Assembly (NCBI RefSeq): GCF_015706575.1
Contig: NW_024037059.1
Span: 15,847,730-15,911,729 of the forward strand
DNA from: Patiria miniata
Taxonomy: Eukaryota > Echinodermata > Asteroidea > Valvatida > Asterinidae
Length of the DNA: 64,000 bases
Direction of reading: 5' to 3'
Program-made: the position numbers and the translations under genes
Shown: piece after piece, positions 26,501 through 34,026 of the stretch
Layout: each line of letters begins with the position of its first letter
Position numbering within the stretch: position 1 is the first letter of the stretch
Notes under the pieces: model-generated
Told to the model about the DNA's origin: nothing
The model's input: the letters and a program-made list of their open reading frames with translations, nothing else
Database searches by the model: none

Positions 26501-28683
26501 TGTATGAAAATCTTAAGCTTCAATTTAAAAAATATCTGAACCTACAAAGTACACATACCAATTGAATTTGATTGTGCAGGCAAGTTGTCTACTTGAACAG
26601 CTTTGTCAAATGATTTACCACGATGAGATGTCAGTTCACACAGTAGCTGCCAAAGGAGACCTGTGGAAAGAAAACTAAGGTTGTAAGAATTCTACTCAAT
26701 AACAAATTATGCAGAAGTTTATTACAATATCCCTGTACTCTTCAATCATCATTTAGATTTTATCATTCCAACTGCTTTGTACAACTCAGTTAGGATAAAA
26801 CTGGAAACACAATTTGTACATTTCTTTACCATTTCTTTGTACATTTCTTTACAAAGAGTGTGCATGAGTCAACACAAATGTCATGAGTGTACACATGTGA
26901 GTCAATGCTTGAAGCATGGACCTACATGTATTACATATGTTACTGATTGTTCTTTAACCCTAACTCACTAGCGTCTGTTACTAGGAACTGGACCAAGTCC
27001 ATCAAAATCCATCAATCACTGTGCGTCCAATACAAAACTGTACATGACATAATGGAATCCACCACTGAGGTACTGGTTGATATTCATGGATTTGCTAAAC
27101 ATGTCTTTGATCACAATAGCAGTACAGGAAGCTAGGCAAAATCAATCGGATACCCCTAGCACTGCTTCAGGCTATTAGGGACAAGTCCATTATACTCCAT
27201 CAATATTTAGTCACGCCAGGCCTCCTGGACCAAGTCCCCCAAAATCCACCAAAATGGGGGGGGATGGATTTTGATGGAGTTGGGATGGTTAGGGTTAAAG
27301 AAAGTACTAGTTCCTGCTTTCTAAATGATCAGATAAATCGATGTGTACAAAAGCAAGAATGAATTAACATCAATATGTTCAACAAACATAATACCTTTAG
27401 GATGATATCCACGTACATTTTCTGTCTGCAACAAATTTAAAAGAAAATAAATAGTAAATGCCACTTGCAATTAACATGTGAAAGCACACATTGTACTTTT
27501 GAAGGTGTAGAGGAGATGGTGATCTACTTAGTTTCTGAATAAAATTGTGAAAAGAAGAGGGTAAGGGTCACACAATCTAACTTTTGATAACTTCAAAATA
27601 TTGGAAATACATGTATGTAAAGAGAATTATTCCTTACCACTCGTCTAAATAGCTGTGAATCTGGATGAATGAACAGCATTCCTAATAACTCCCTAATGGT
27701 AAACATCTGAAAATCAACAATAAATAAATCAGTTATATGAAATTCAAACAGTGAAGTGATTAAATCTCACAAATACCGTATGTGTACATTTAAGTACAGT
27801 CATGATTCAAGTATTTGGCAATTCAATACTATGTACCAAAACTATGAAGCAATATTATGGGGGGACCAGGAATAAATTTACATGTACGTAGCATTTGATG
27901 TTTGAGCTATGTGGCATCACTTCTCTGCACACCAGAGTTATACAATGTAGTCAGATTTCAAAATTGGCTACTCAAGTTTGATTTGAAAAGAGAAGGCATA
28001 ATAAAACAGATTTGCTTTGATGTAAAATTAAATTGGAACAATTAAAAACATTTATTAGTGGGTTAAATGTAATACTTGTATGTACCTTATCTTTTCCAGT
28101 TTCACTTTCTGGTAGAAATACAGCCAGAGTATATTCATATTGGCATCTTCTTAGATGGTCAGCTACTAGACTATTAGCAGCTCGATGCATCAAAGTACCA
28201 CACTCATCATCTTGGACTGTCTCCGGCGAGGATGGTGTTGGTTGACTGTTGTAAGAGACGCGTAGTTCATTCACAAGCTTTGTTCTGAGCTGAGACTGTT
28301 AATGTTATATAAAAAAATTATAATTAGTAATAAAATATTACTGAGCCATCTTCATGCTTTTTATATTGTCTTTTGAATTTGTTTGTATCTTATTACAGTG
28401 ATATAAAATTTTCATTTTTTTACTTGTTTTTATTTTATCAAGAGTTCATTTCTTGGTCCCTTATAGGGCATGATGTACCTACTGTTCGATATTGCTGTAA
28501 TCAGAAAGAGTTACAGTGATGTTGTACCGATCAAGGAAGTATGTATGTTGCACCTGAACAAAATGAATGCAGTCTTATTACCTTGAGTGAGTCTACGAGA
28601 CCTTTTTGTCGGAAGGAATGATAAAGTTTGGTTTTGAGTTCCTCAGCAGTCATACAGTTGGAATCTGTTTGTAGTTCAGCCAT
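2570..28683 (-). CDS. OFD1: OFD1 centriole and centriolar satellite protein (23 coding exons)
   Basis: Orthologue of OFD1, which controls centriole length, distal appendages and ciliogenesis. Exons in transcript order: 28582-28683, 28086-28295, 27638-27706, 27395-27425, 26559-26660, 26092-26231, 25847-25936, 25544-25627, 25109-25215, 23534-23653, 23194-23267, 22596-22687, 22019-22164, 20989-21032, 18939-19102, 17997-18166, 17231-17468, 16048-16241, 7251-7507, 6814-6965, 5674-5883, 3359-3435, 2570-2618. Total 2922 nt, 973 aa; the human protein is about 1012 aa. Residues 72-104 form the LisH region (NSLVADHLRRCQYEYTLAVF). Long coiled coil follows, including TYSQRQSLLDEL, IEETYEKRF and LRQTQMALSNEVY. 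A serine/proline-rich part and an acidic, arginine-rich helix come next, then MQRYMQMLQEKKQQ and a C-terminus ending DPFDDW, like the human end. The start ATG at 28683 precedes an N-terminus like human OFD1. Least certain are the acceptor of exon 16048-16241 (a stronger acceptor at 16267 would break the frame unless an exon is missing) and the weak donor (aag/gttaaa) at 5674. Reading through that donor gives a stop at 5647. Confidence 0.92.
3932..4624. mobile_element. Pogo/Tigger-like MITE with TA target duplication
   Basis: The left end reads CACTTAACTCCGGCTAA after TA (3930-3931). The right end is its near inverted copy, ttagccggagtttactg, before TA (4625-4626). Internal sequence repeats taagtcgg words and has no long frame. 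Ends of the form CAGTNAACTC with TA duplications are typical of pogo-like Tc1/mariner relatives. It lies in the OFD1 intron between exons 3359-3435 and 5674-5883. Confidence 0.6.
6184..6276. repeat. Direct repeat copy 1 with stem-loop
   Basis: A 93-bp segment beginning aagtgcgagtgcacaataag is repeated at 6537-6628. It contains inverted arms taagctctggc and gccagagctta. It lies in the OFD1 intron upstream (in gene sense) of the 5674-5883 exon. Probably fragments of a small inverted-repeat element. Confidence 0.6.
6537..6628. repeat. Direct repeat copy 2 with stem-loop
   Basis: Second copy of the 6184-6276 segment, roughly 85-90% identical by eye, keeping the agctctggc and tcagagct arms. Sequence to its right ends in tttcgtgaaatcagccccag at about 6765-6785, which resembles a transposon terminus whose partner I could not find. 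Confidence 0.55.
7531..7661 (-). pseudogene. Decayed partial duplicate of an OFD1 exon
   Basis: This copies about 130 bp of the adjacent OFD1 exon end (about 7387-7515), with shared runs such as cttgggtgatgcatggg and gaagaacctttgaatgaacc, at roughly 85% identity by eye. In the OFD1 frame the copy has a TGA where the exon has a serine codon (ggttcttga versus ggttcttca), so it cannot replace the exon. It sits between the real exon and the BEL retrotransposon, in intron sequence. Confidence 0.75.
7689..8538 (-). repeat. 3' LTR of the BEL element
   Basis: 850 bp from tgtggctgcc to gcagtgaca. Compared by eye with the other LTR, the only difference I found is T at 8307 versus C at 15453. This is the downstream LTR for the minus-strand element. 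Confidence 0.95.
8539..8784 (-). other. BEL 3' internal untranslated segment
   Basis: Non-coding sequence between the Gag-Pol stop and the 3' LTR, including the polypurine-like tract beside the LTR. No extra ORF such as an envelope gene is present. Confidence 0.7.
8785..14757 (-). CDS. BEL/Pao Gag-Pol polyprotein
   Basis: An uninterrupted 1990-residue frame. Residues 57-120 are a charged coiled coil. Residues 240-440 form the Gag core, and 477-541 hold cysteine/histidine knuckles (CLFCNKRHLLDDC and CRICAGAH). The aspartic protease (DUF1758 type) spans about 612-760 with ILDEQS. Reverse transcriptase spans about 930-1170 with FYVDD at 1069-1073. RNase H spans about 1245-1376 with FSDAS, and PRLELAAA is typical of BEL. 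The integrase HHCC finger is at about 1583-1633. The integrase core has D1664 (AVDYFG), D1726 (RSDQG) and E1779 (GGVWERQ). A DUF5641 tail spans about 1865-1975. All expected catalytic residues are present and there is no stop or frameshift, so the copy may be competent. It makes virus-like particles and integrates cDNA. There is no envelope domain. Confidence 0.96.
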   Translation of the reverse strand: MSLPIQSSSSHKFDKSKKSNAGRAASHAGHVSSYKSSKISSRASHAVSVTSSYARHQEEKLELAKTAAALQVQLDYAEKEKQLKLLELEAAKKVEEMKIERDKKLEQLEIERKLAETRAVMEVYSSLERDDSSISSELSGIPADKHEHMQRFLNSHQSDHPPPLCPSVPQSESAYVDNASLQPVAMVTSANQNRPDEQSSVHHSHHQSEGGRMTMSSALEKCITQLAESSRQQHDVNKRLVASSQLPKIAVPQFNGDPLQYPLWRNSFNSLIDSQPLDADTKLNYLNQYVTGKPKHLVEHYMLIGTEEAYTQARKVLNERYGNSSVVSTAFISKLRQWPRLTPRDAAGLRDFSDFLGKVEAARATTASLGVLDYASENARLVEKLPFNLETKWRDKIDYWRQIRGQDSFPPFSEFVKLVKIAADRANIPELQSVVRSQDKQRSNAGSAPKKNTSVFATSTSRGEPTSRVQLSSDKSCLFCNKRHLLDDCERFLRKPFAERKDFFFKKRLCMGCARSSDHQVRECNDKKVCRICAGAHLTCLHRNFQQRRPEETASSHPQSAAASKQPADKVPNNSSPPKEVIAVHPKRDEGMSNCIQVCSQPDQEGEGDHSMIIPVLVRSESDPAREFLEYAILDEQSNSCFVSKSLCERMNLQGPETQLLLSTMQEQNVQITSSRISGLEVLDVNREHTVKLPVCFKRDSVPAKKSQIPKPAVVHQWPHLKSLADKLMPYDPTLHISLLIGSNCPRVVRPREIIAGGEDDPYGQRSLLGWGVIGNVCKAARQTDDQPAVCNKVVAAEPQSYQHFVYGTRVKEVLNPEKVLKVLESDFVENHQGKPYSVEDEKFLSVMEKGIKKASDGHYEMPLPLKSDAATLPNNRQLAVKRWNQLSARFRKNVKFREDYREFMKDVIPKCAERVPLDQLEVDEGKVNYVPHTGVYHPKKPDKIRVVFDCSAKYGGVSLNDHLLQGPDLTNGLLGVLCRFRKEEVAFMVDVKSMFHQFYVEEKYRDLLRFLWWENGDPEKPVVEYRMKVHVFGAASSPGCANFGLKRAADDGEDEFGAEAANFIRNDFYVDDGLKSLPTVERASLLIKASQNLCGKAGLKLHKIISNKRELLEKFPAEERASGTRELDLKVDVLPMERALGVTWCVESDTFQFHIELKDRPFTRRGILSTVSSIYDPNGYVAPVTLRGKRILQQMCRDKLDWDSPVPEMLQPEWEKWRLEVLGLEKIQIQRCFKPKDFGTVTAVELHHFSDASQDGYGQCSYLRLVDENNKAHCSFVVGKSRVAPLKLVTIPRLELAAATVSATVSEFLRRELCYEMLHEYYWTDSKIVLGYINNEARRFHVYVANRVQQIRSLTNPERWMYVDTKENPADEASRGLTAKELIEKSCWLSGPDFLQKDGPFQPQPAVVAPLSESDPDVKRVSAFVTTAENNARHHHFEVSRLDCFSSWNRACRAVALCLRLKTKLRNRVVKKPCEGKVCSTPAKQAITVAELQNGEMEIIKNVQHEHFSVELQALQELGVIGQVTDGKTARVRNDYLKKTSCLYRLDPFLDVDGIIRVGGRIARSDLPIEAKHPAILPHKGHVTQLLIRHIHEKVNHMGRGMTHNELRQRGYWVIGGSSAVSNYISRCVACRKLRGSLQRQKMSDLPVDRLEPAPPFSYCAVDYFGPFLVKERRSQVKRYGVLFTCMASRGVHLETANSLTASSFINALTRFQSRRGPVRQLRSDQGTTFIGARSELREALAEMEQDRVHQYLLESNCDWIPFKLNTPHASHMGGVWERQIGTVRRILEGLLLKTTTQLDDECFRTFMTEVEGIINSRPLTTDYLCSSDAPEPLTPNHLFTMKPKVVLPPPGKFQKEDVYARKWWRRVQFLTNEFWVRWRKEFLHHLQERKKWVNPERDLQVGDVVISKEGEQTRNQWPLGRVVETYPSNDGRVRSVKLLMADGTRDNLGRRQHSPSLLDRPVHKLVLLVPAEKPEAQETREVPTEEPN
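14835..15684 (-). repeat. 5' LTR of the BEL element
   Basis: 850 bp, same ends as the other LTR. As the upstream LTR of the minus-strand element it should carry the promoter. The Gag ATG lies 77 bp inside it. The 5-bp duplication acttg follows at 15685-15689. Confidence 0.95.
18227..18297 (+). repeat. tRNA-derived SINE head
   Basis: The segment has an A-box-like stretch (tggtcaaatggtaagatg) and a B-box-like stretch (gggttcaagtcccacc) at tRNA spacing. A degraded acceptor stem (gctctg against cggag) is present. It is too imperfect for a functional tRNA and is best read as the pol III head of a SINE in an OFD1 intron. Confidence 0.55.
19294..19360. repeat. Tandem pair of a 34-bp unit in gacaga-rich DNA
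   Basis: The 33-nt string starting gaaagactgaaaagattt occurs at 19294-19326 and again at 19328-19360. It lies in a stretch (about 19140-19520) of degenerate ttgacagatgacaaa words, a simple-sequence derivative in an OFD1 intron. Confidence 0.65.
20057..20070. promoter_or_regulatory. Candidate RFX X-box in an OFD1 intron
   Basis: GTTACCATAGTAAC fits the RFX X-box pattern GTNRCC-N(0-3)-RGYAAC exactly. RFX factors drive ciliary genes, and this site is inside a ciliary gene, but it is far from the start of transcription. A chance match is quite possible. Confidence 0.3.
20623..20723. repeat. Head-to-head inverted pair of tRNA-like SINE ends
   Basis: The left arm 20623-20663 (tgaacaaacagattgcc, then a B-box complement) and the right arm 20682-20723 are imperfect inverted copies about 41 bp long, with an 18-nt loop. 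Each arm has a pol III B-box-like ggttcaa element followed by a tail ending ttgttca. The same B-box plus tail occurs at 38112-38201. Confidence 0.6.
21690..21960. repeat. Low-complexity repeat with aaaatggccgcc motifs
   Basis: T- and A-rich sequence with four copies of the AATGGCCGCC / GGCGGCCATT word or close variants (about 21750, 21783, 21807, 21935), probably a decayed interspersed repeat. The words resemble YY1 sites, but there is no sign of a promoter. It lies in an OFD1 intron. Confidence 0.4.
24648..24925. repeat. 23-bp minisatellite, 12 copies
   Basis: Twelve tandem 23-bp units of the form agaacctctaaaggtgnggg plus caa or cat run from 24648 to 24925. Units alternate between gcgggcaa and gagcgcat endings. 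The array is in the OFD1 intron between exons 23534-23653 and 25109-25215. Confidence 0.92.
26958..27294. mobile_element. piggyBac-like MITE flanked by TTAA
   Basis: TTAA at 26954-26957 and 27295-27298 flank a 337-bp body beginning CCCTAACTCACTAG and ending GATGGTTAGGG. Inner arms also match (gtccatcaaaatccatc and gatggattttgatggag). TTAA duplication with CCC ends is the piggyBac signature. There is no transposase. It lies in an OFD1 intron. Confidence 0.65.
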
Positions 28684-28717
28684 AATACAAAAAGTCACCA
28701 GGACGATGCTCCAACAT
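28676..28717 (-). promoter_or_regulatory. Upstream ORF overlapping the OFD1 start codon
   Basis: The OFD1 5' leader has a likely acceptor (tgtatttcag) whose exon begins at 28745. Within the leader lies an ATGTGA start-stop pair. Then a 13-codon ORF beginning ATGTTGGAGCATCGTCC ends in a TGA at 28676-28678, just past the main ATG (TATTATGGCTGA). The main start therefore lies inside the uORF in another frame. This arrangement is visible in the sequence. A role in repressing translation is inference. Confidence 0.5.
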
Positions 28718-29042
28718 GGGGTCACATTCAAAATCAAACACAATCCTGAAATACAATTGAAAGTAGACAATTTGTGTAGAATGCAATAGGCCTATCTAAC
28801 ACAAATTTTCAGTTGCAAATTTGCTGAAAACAGAAGAAGATGAACTCAGGGATGAGGAAAATTCCCAATTTTGTTGAAAGCTGAGGCCCCTAGAGAACTT
28901 TCACAACTTCCCATTGAACTAGCATGGCTGGCACTACGCAAGTCACAAATCCACCAGTAAGTGGCAGTTGGTGAGTGGTGCCAAGATACTGAAGTTCTTC
29001 CCGGAAAGAATGTAGCATCCAGCATTTTGTCCAGACGCCACT

Positions 29043-29282
29043 TCTTTGGTCGTGTACAGTACAAAGTCTACAGAGAGTCGAGTACATTTTAAAGTATTTT
29101 CTAACCAAATTGGAAATGTTTCTCAGTCCCAGATTCATGTCTTTTCGACATTTTTCCAATGACTGACCTCCAAAGTTCAAGTTCAAGATAATACAAAAAA
29201 TGTCCAAGCCAGGAGTTGAACCAGGGATCTCTCATTCATGAGCTACATGTACACGCGCTATCCACTCGGCCACAGGTGCTGC
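29043..29282 (-). repeat. tRNA(Leu/Ser)-headed SINE, near full length
   Basis: On the minus strand, a tRNA-like head with A-box TGGCCGAGTGGATAGCG and B-box GGTTCAACTCC (about 29216-29281) is followed by a body. The body contains aggtcagtcattgg, aaaagacatgaatctggg and tgagaaacattt. The same body without the head occurs at 35540-35645 (plus) and 41190-41292 (minus), showing a dispersed family. It lies just upstream of OFD1. Confidence 0.7.
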
Positions 29283-29903
29283 ACAAACAATGGTGGTAAT
29301 TTAATAACTTTTATACGACTGTTTGATGCACTACTGCTGCACTAACTATGAGGCTTCACTCGCATCACGGCAGAGGTAGAACAGCAGCCGAAGTTGGCCG
29401 ACAAACAGTCGTCGGGTGCGCACTTCAGCGCCATGCCGCGCCGCGCTGTGCAGTTGGCAAGTGTGACTGGTGGTTCGCTGAGTGTGCATGGTAATCGACA
29501 GCGCTTTGCATTTTGTTTGTGCACAAATCTAGCTCCGGGCATCATCATGGCCGCACAGCTAGTCGGTTATGCCTCCTTTTTTCACTGCAATTGTAGGTTG
29601 AATCTTCATCGTGGATCGTTTTTTTTTCTTCCAAGGACCTGTGTAGTGGTTATGCCAGGCACGGTTTGGGTGAGTCCCAGTTGAAATCAGTGTGTTACGG
29701 GGACAAAATTGCACATTTTCGAATTTTTTTTGGACCTGCCAATGCTGCAAGTCCAAGTTAATAACTTCCTCCAGCCCTAAATGACAACCCAATGACAAAA
29801 TTTAGGGCTGAGGTAACTCCAGCTAGCTTATGATTGTAAAGGTGATTTTTGAGCAATAACATTAACAAACATTTTTTACTCTAATTTGATCAAAACAAAA
29901 CAG
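29283..29903. other. CpG-richer region upstream of OFD1
   Basis: About 29370-29560 is locally rich in CG (for example gcgccatgccgcgccgcgc), unlike the surroundings, and lies 0.7-0.9 kb upstream of the OFD1 ATG. It could hold the OFD1 promoter and first non-coding exon. I cannot place a start site. Confidence 0.3.
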
Positions 29904-30392
29904 GGGCCCTACACTACATGATCGCCTGTCAGACTAGTGCCCCAGTGGGTCTACGTTAGGCCTACATTACAACAAAGTAAAAGCACAAGGTAAGCAAAAA
30001 AATGTCTTAGGAAAATGTCCATACTCGATCGCCACTTTAACTGCCGCCAAACATATCAATTTTCACCTCACCTTGTGATTTCAACCAAGAGGAATCCAGG
30101 AAGCTGTGTAAATGCGAAAAAAAATTAGGCAAAATGTGTTTTTAGACTAGAGCACATTTTGGATGCACACGTCGTGCAGAACTAACTTGAAGCAGCCGGT
30201 CAAAACTGATTGTAGTGGCTGAAAGAAAGACAGCGGTACGTTATACGCATGACATCGACAACCATGACGTCGCATAAGCCGGCCAATGATAGTGCAATAC
30301 GTCATTATGAATATTTATTTTCTCATGAATATTTAGTTTATTTCAATGGATACTTCAAATACGTCCAAAGATTGATTATTGCAACAGCGATC

Positions 30393-30464
30393 GTGCGCGG
30401 CCTAGCGGTTAAGAGTCTCGTGTATCAAGCAAGCGTCAGAGGTTCGAATCTCGATGAAGTAACT
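30393..30464 (+). repeat. tRNA-like (SINE head) sequence
   Basis: An A-box-like ggcctagcggttaagag and a B-box ggttcgaatct are spaced as in a tRNA with a longer variable arm. Acceptor pairing is poor, so this is a pol III-type repeat head, not a tRNA gene. It is nested in the 29904-30956 element. Confidence 0.5.
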
Positions 30465-30623
30465 GACTGATTAATAAATAGAAATTAAGGAAAGGAGAGG
30501 GTGAGAGAGTAGAGGAGGGAAAGTGGAGGAATAACCATAAAAGATGTAACTTTTGTTTGGCGCTAGAAAATTAATTGAAAAAAGTGGCGATCGAGTACGG
30601 AACTACATAATCAGACAAATGGC

Positions 30624-30680
30624 TAGCTCTACTGAGTGGAGCGCTGAAACTAAGTTCCAGCGCTCCACTCAGTAGAGCTA
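30624..30680. repeat. Perfect 23-bp inverted repeat (hairpin)
   Basis: Arms 30624-30646 and 30658-30680 are exact reverse complements (tagctctactgagtggagcg, then ctg), with an 11-nt spacer. Function unknown. It lies inside the 29904-30956 element. Confidence 0.9.
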
Positions 30681-32175
30681 ACAAATGACAACAAACCTGT
30701 CCGTAAACTGGGCCACACACATCTTAAATCTACAAAGTACAATTCCCTTGATTTGATCATGGAGGAATAAGAATAAGGTTTATCGCAAATAGCGTTCTAC
30801 CAACAGAGGGCGCCCTGTTGCAAAGCATCATGGGATGCAAAACGGAGCATAACTATTTTGCAGTCCCGGATGTTGAAGCGCGCATCGCGCAACCAACACA
30901 AAATGATGGCTGCGATCACACACGAAAACTTTCAGCGATCGTGTAGTGTAGGGCCCGTTTGGTTTCGAAAAAATTAGAGTCAAGAGTGTTTTTTTACTAC
31001 TCAAAATGACCTTGTCAACCTAGAGCAGACTTCTCTCAATATAATGACACTTTTGTGTAATTTTTGAACAGTTTCTCGGAGTAGAAATGATGATTTTCCT
31101 GCGCGGTTTACAGTGGTGCAGTGCGATTCAGTGCGCCTTGCCATTCACGGTACATCGCGCAGCGATCGGCATCTTTATTTTCGTGTTGCGTTTTGTCGTT
31201 ATCATCTTCATTCCCCCCCCCCCCCAAAAAAAAAATTCCCTAAAAAATTAAAAACCCTGCCCTTTATCTATGACATACCTGTATGTTCTTAATATCGCAA
31301 ACTTGTTTGGTAGGTCAAATAATTTAAAAGTGGATTTTGTTCCCTTACAGGTCGCGGGCCCGTAGCTACACGATCGCCACAATTTCTAAGCCAACATGCC
31401 TACCTAGTTACATGTGTACATGTATGTAAATAACTGTTGTGTATTTTTTAAATTGTTTTTTTTTTATGTTAAACAGGTTTTCTTGTATTCGTCCAAGTAA
31501 ATTTGTGCCAATATTGGGGCTACCGGTTATTTAAGAAACACAGGTCATATTTGCCAAGTTTTTAAACTTTATCCAACTCTTTTTACGAGAATCTGCTCAA
31601 ATATTGCCAGCTTTTTAATTAAGAAACACGGCTCATATTTGCCAGTTACTTTCACCTATTTATTCCAACTGTTGTTTTGAGACTCGGCTTTTTTTATTTG
31701 AGGGACGTAGGCCCATTCCTTGATATTTGACAACTGTTCATACAACTCTTGTTATGATACTCGAGTAGGCTTGCATTTGCCAGTTTTATTTTCAATTTTC
31801 CAGGTTTTTTTTACTATTAATTCAACTCTCGTCAAGAGACGCAGGTCATAATGGCATTTTTAAACAATGTTCATGTACTTTTATAAAACATGACTTGATC
31901 ATTTCAATTTGCATTTTCTACATCCTTATTGTGTGCAACTTTGTTCCAAATTTTATTTACATTATTTTTAATAAAACATGTCTCTTATTTTTATGAACCT
32001 GCAAAACCTTTTACAATTGATATAATTTCTATTATCATTATCATAAGTGAAGACCGTTCATGTACATGTAGGTTAATGCCATTTATAATTTGGTTTATTT
32101 TGCATACAAACCTCGAGTAAGAATGAACAAAATAAATAAAAACTTAAGAAAAGGTACAGCAAAGTTTTGATTTTC

Positions 32176-33057
32176 TCAGATGGCCGGCAGTGGCGTAGTG
32201 AGATCCAATGCTCGACTCTTCACCGGTGCTCTTTTCAGTGTTTCGGGAAGGTAGTATCCTCTCAAAAATAAAGTTGGGTGAAGTTCATCAGGATATGGCT
32301 GGCCGTATTTGAAGTGGTTGCTGCAGACTGTAGTTGATGATTTTACTTTGAAATCCTGCCGTTGGGTCAGTTGTGTCCAGAGAGGGAAGTGTTTCTTATC
32401 CCTGCATGAGTGGAATCCAAGTGTGTTTACATGCTCTTTGATGACATCTATCAAGAGAAGGGGAAACGTAAGATAGAGATATTTATTGTTTGATGACGGA
32501 GAAAAAATAAACCACATAAGACTTCGCAATTATTTTTATGAGTAAAACAATGGAGTAGGCTAGCTAGCTAGGCCTACTACAGTACTAGTTGACTAGGACA
32601 AATATATACATGTGTACATGTATATATTTTTTTTTACATTTTCGTGAACAGAATATAATTTATTATAAATAAACAATCATGAAATTGTCTGTAAAAGTCA
32701 CACATCGTTCGCTGACAGAAGTAACAATTAAACCATTATAAAAGCCACATATTTTTCCGATAAGAAAAGAGTCATAAAAGGGAGCTTTTGAGGGGCACAG
32801 AAACTCTAAATGCACTGGCCGACACAGTCATGACAGTGCAGAGTGTCCCGTGTTTCCCCGGTCGCGTGCCGGTCGTCGGCACATCGCGATCGCGTCGGGT
32901 CAGAACTTAACTGCGCGCTATCCTACTTTTTGAACATTTTTTTCCTGTACAACAAAACAACTTTAATTTATGTATAACAAAGATCATACCTTTGTGGATA
33001 ACAACAGTCATTATTGCAACCCAGAACAGCACAATAATCATCTCCCATCGAACACAT
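32176..33057 (-). pseudogene. THAP-type zinc-finger fragment
   Basis: The segment 33057-32990 encodes an ATG and a CAVLGC pair (C-x4-C), ending at a donor (aag/gtatga). The segment 32447-32176 follows an acceptor (cttgatag) and encodes HFPLWTQL, then VCSNHF (C-x2-H) and LHPTLFLRGY, then a stop. Together these give the C2CH layout and conserved tryptophan and proline of a THAP DNA-binding domain. However, the two pieces are out of phase at the obvious junction, and the protein would end soon after the domain with no effector region. The F-x-YG-x-P...PTLF tail resembles THAP domains of DNA-transposon proteins, so a decayed transposon gene is likely. A real short gene with another splice choice is possible. 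Confidence 0.5.
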
Positions 33058-33954
33058 AACGTCAGAAAAATGGGCAGCAAAGAAATATCGTACACACCGC
33101 ACCGTGCAATGCCGTGCATGCCGTGTGTACGTTTTCCCACCGCCGTGTGATGGCGCTGTTGCTCCGATTGCAGCCCCATGATCCTTTGCGGTTTGTATTT
33201 GCGATAAACCTTATCCTCCATGATTTGATCATATTAATATGGCCAGAACTTACCTTGAATTTACCTTAAACTTGAAGCATTAGCCTTATACCCTTGATTT
33301 TCATTCATAGTCTGCTACGAACATGATATACATGATATAGATAAGAACTAAGTATGACAAAGTTGCCTGAGTGAGTTATTACTCATGTTTACGTTTTCAA
33401 ATTTCGTCACTTTTTTATACAGGTTATTATTACCCAATCCAGATATTCGTCCCATCTGAAGTTGGTCTACAGTGGGAGTTGGGCAATCCACCCGCCCGGG
33501 CGCGCTAGTCTAGTCAATCACAACCTCGTCCCCAGGGTGTCGAGCAGTACGCGCCCACCACTACCTGCTCTCTCAACACGTATGCAAATGAGGAACAGTC
33601 TGGTGCCTGCATATGCGTTACACATTAGCGTTTGTTTTTGTATGCGGTGTCTGGGGTAAATACAGAGTCAATTCGTAGCAGCGCGAGCACGGCGTGAGTT
33701 ACGAAAACACGATTTTGAAATCAAACTGTTACGATCTTATCGAGACAACATGCAGTATTATATTTCATATTAATATGAGCAAATTGGAAAGAAAATTAGT
33801 ATTTTCGAGAAGGCGTGGACGAATGATCGCGAAAACACGTACTGCACGTTGTGAATAATAGCACCAAGTACACGATAAAAATCCATTACTAGCCAATTGC
33901 GGTATCCAATCAGCAGGATACAGGAAGAAAGTTTCCTATCCAGGGTTTACTATT

Positions 33955-34026
33955 GGAAACGCGGTTGGAAATAAAGTAAGCACTGGGGACGGAAACGCGG
34001 TTGGAAATAAAGTAAGCACTGGGGAC
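33955..34026. repeat. Exact tandem duplication of 36 bp
   Basis: Two identical 36-bp units (ggaaacgcggttggaaataa, ending in gcactggggac) lie at 33955-33990 and 33991-34026. Intergenic. Confidence 0.9.

Larger units (their letters stand above)
29904..30956. mobile_element. DNA transposon derivative with gggccctacactac termini
   Basis: The left terminus gggccctacactacatgatc (29904) and right terminus gatcgtgtagtgtagggccc (ending 30956) are inverted copies. Weaker inverted similarity extends outward to about 29838 and 31020 (actctaattt blocks). A related end occurs near 31350 (gggcccgtagctacacgatc). The interior holds a tRNA-like sequence and a hairpin but no transposase. Confidence 0.6.

Noticed and set aside
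32907..33221. 104-codon minus frame MEDKVYRKYK...
   Set aside because: It overlaps the first THAP half in another frame. Its hydrophobic part is the out-of-frame reading of the cysteine-bearing segment. Kept only as an alternative phase explanation.
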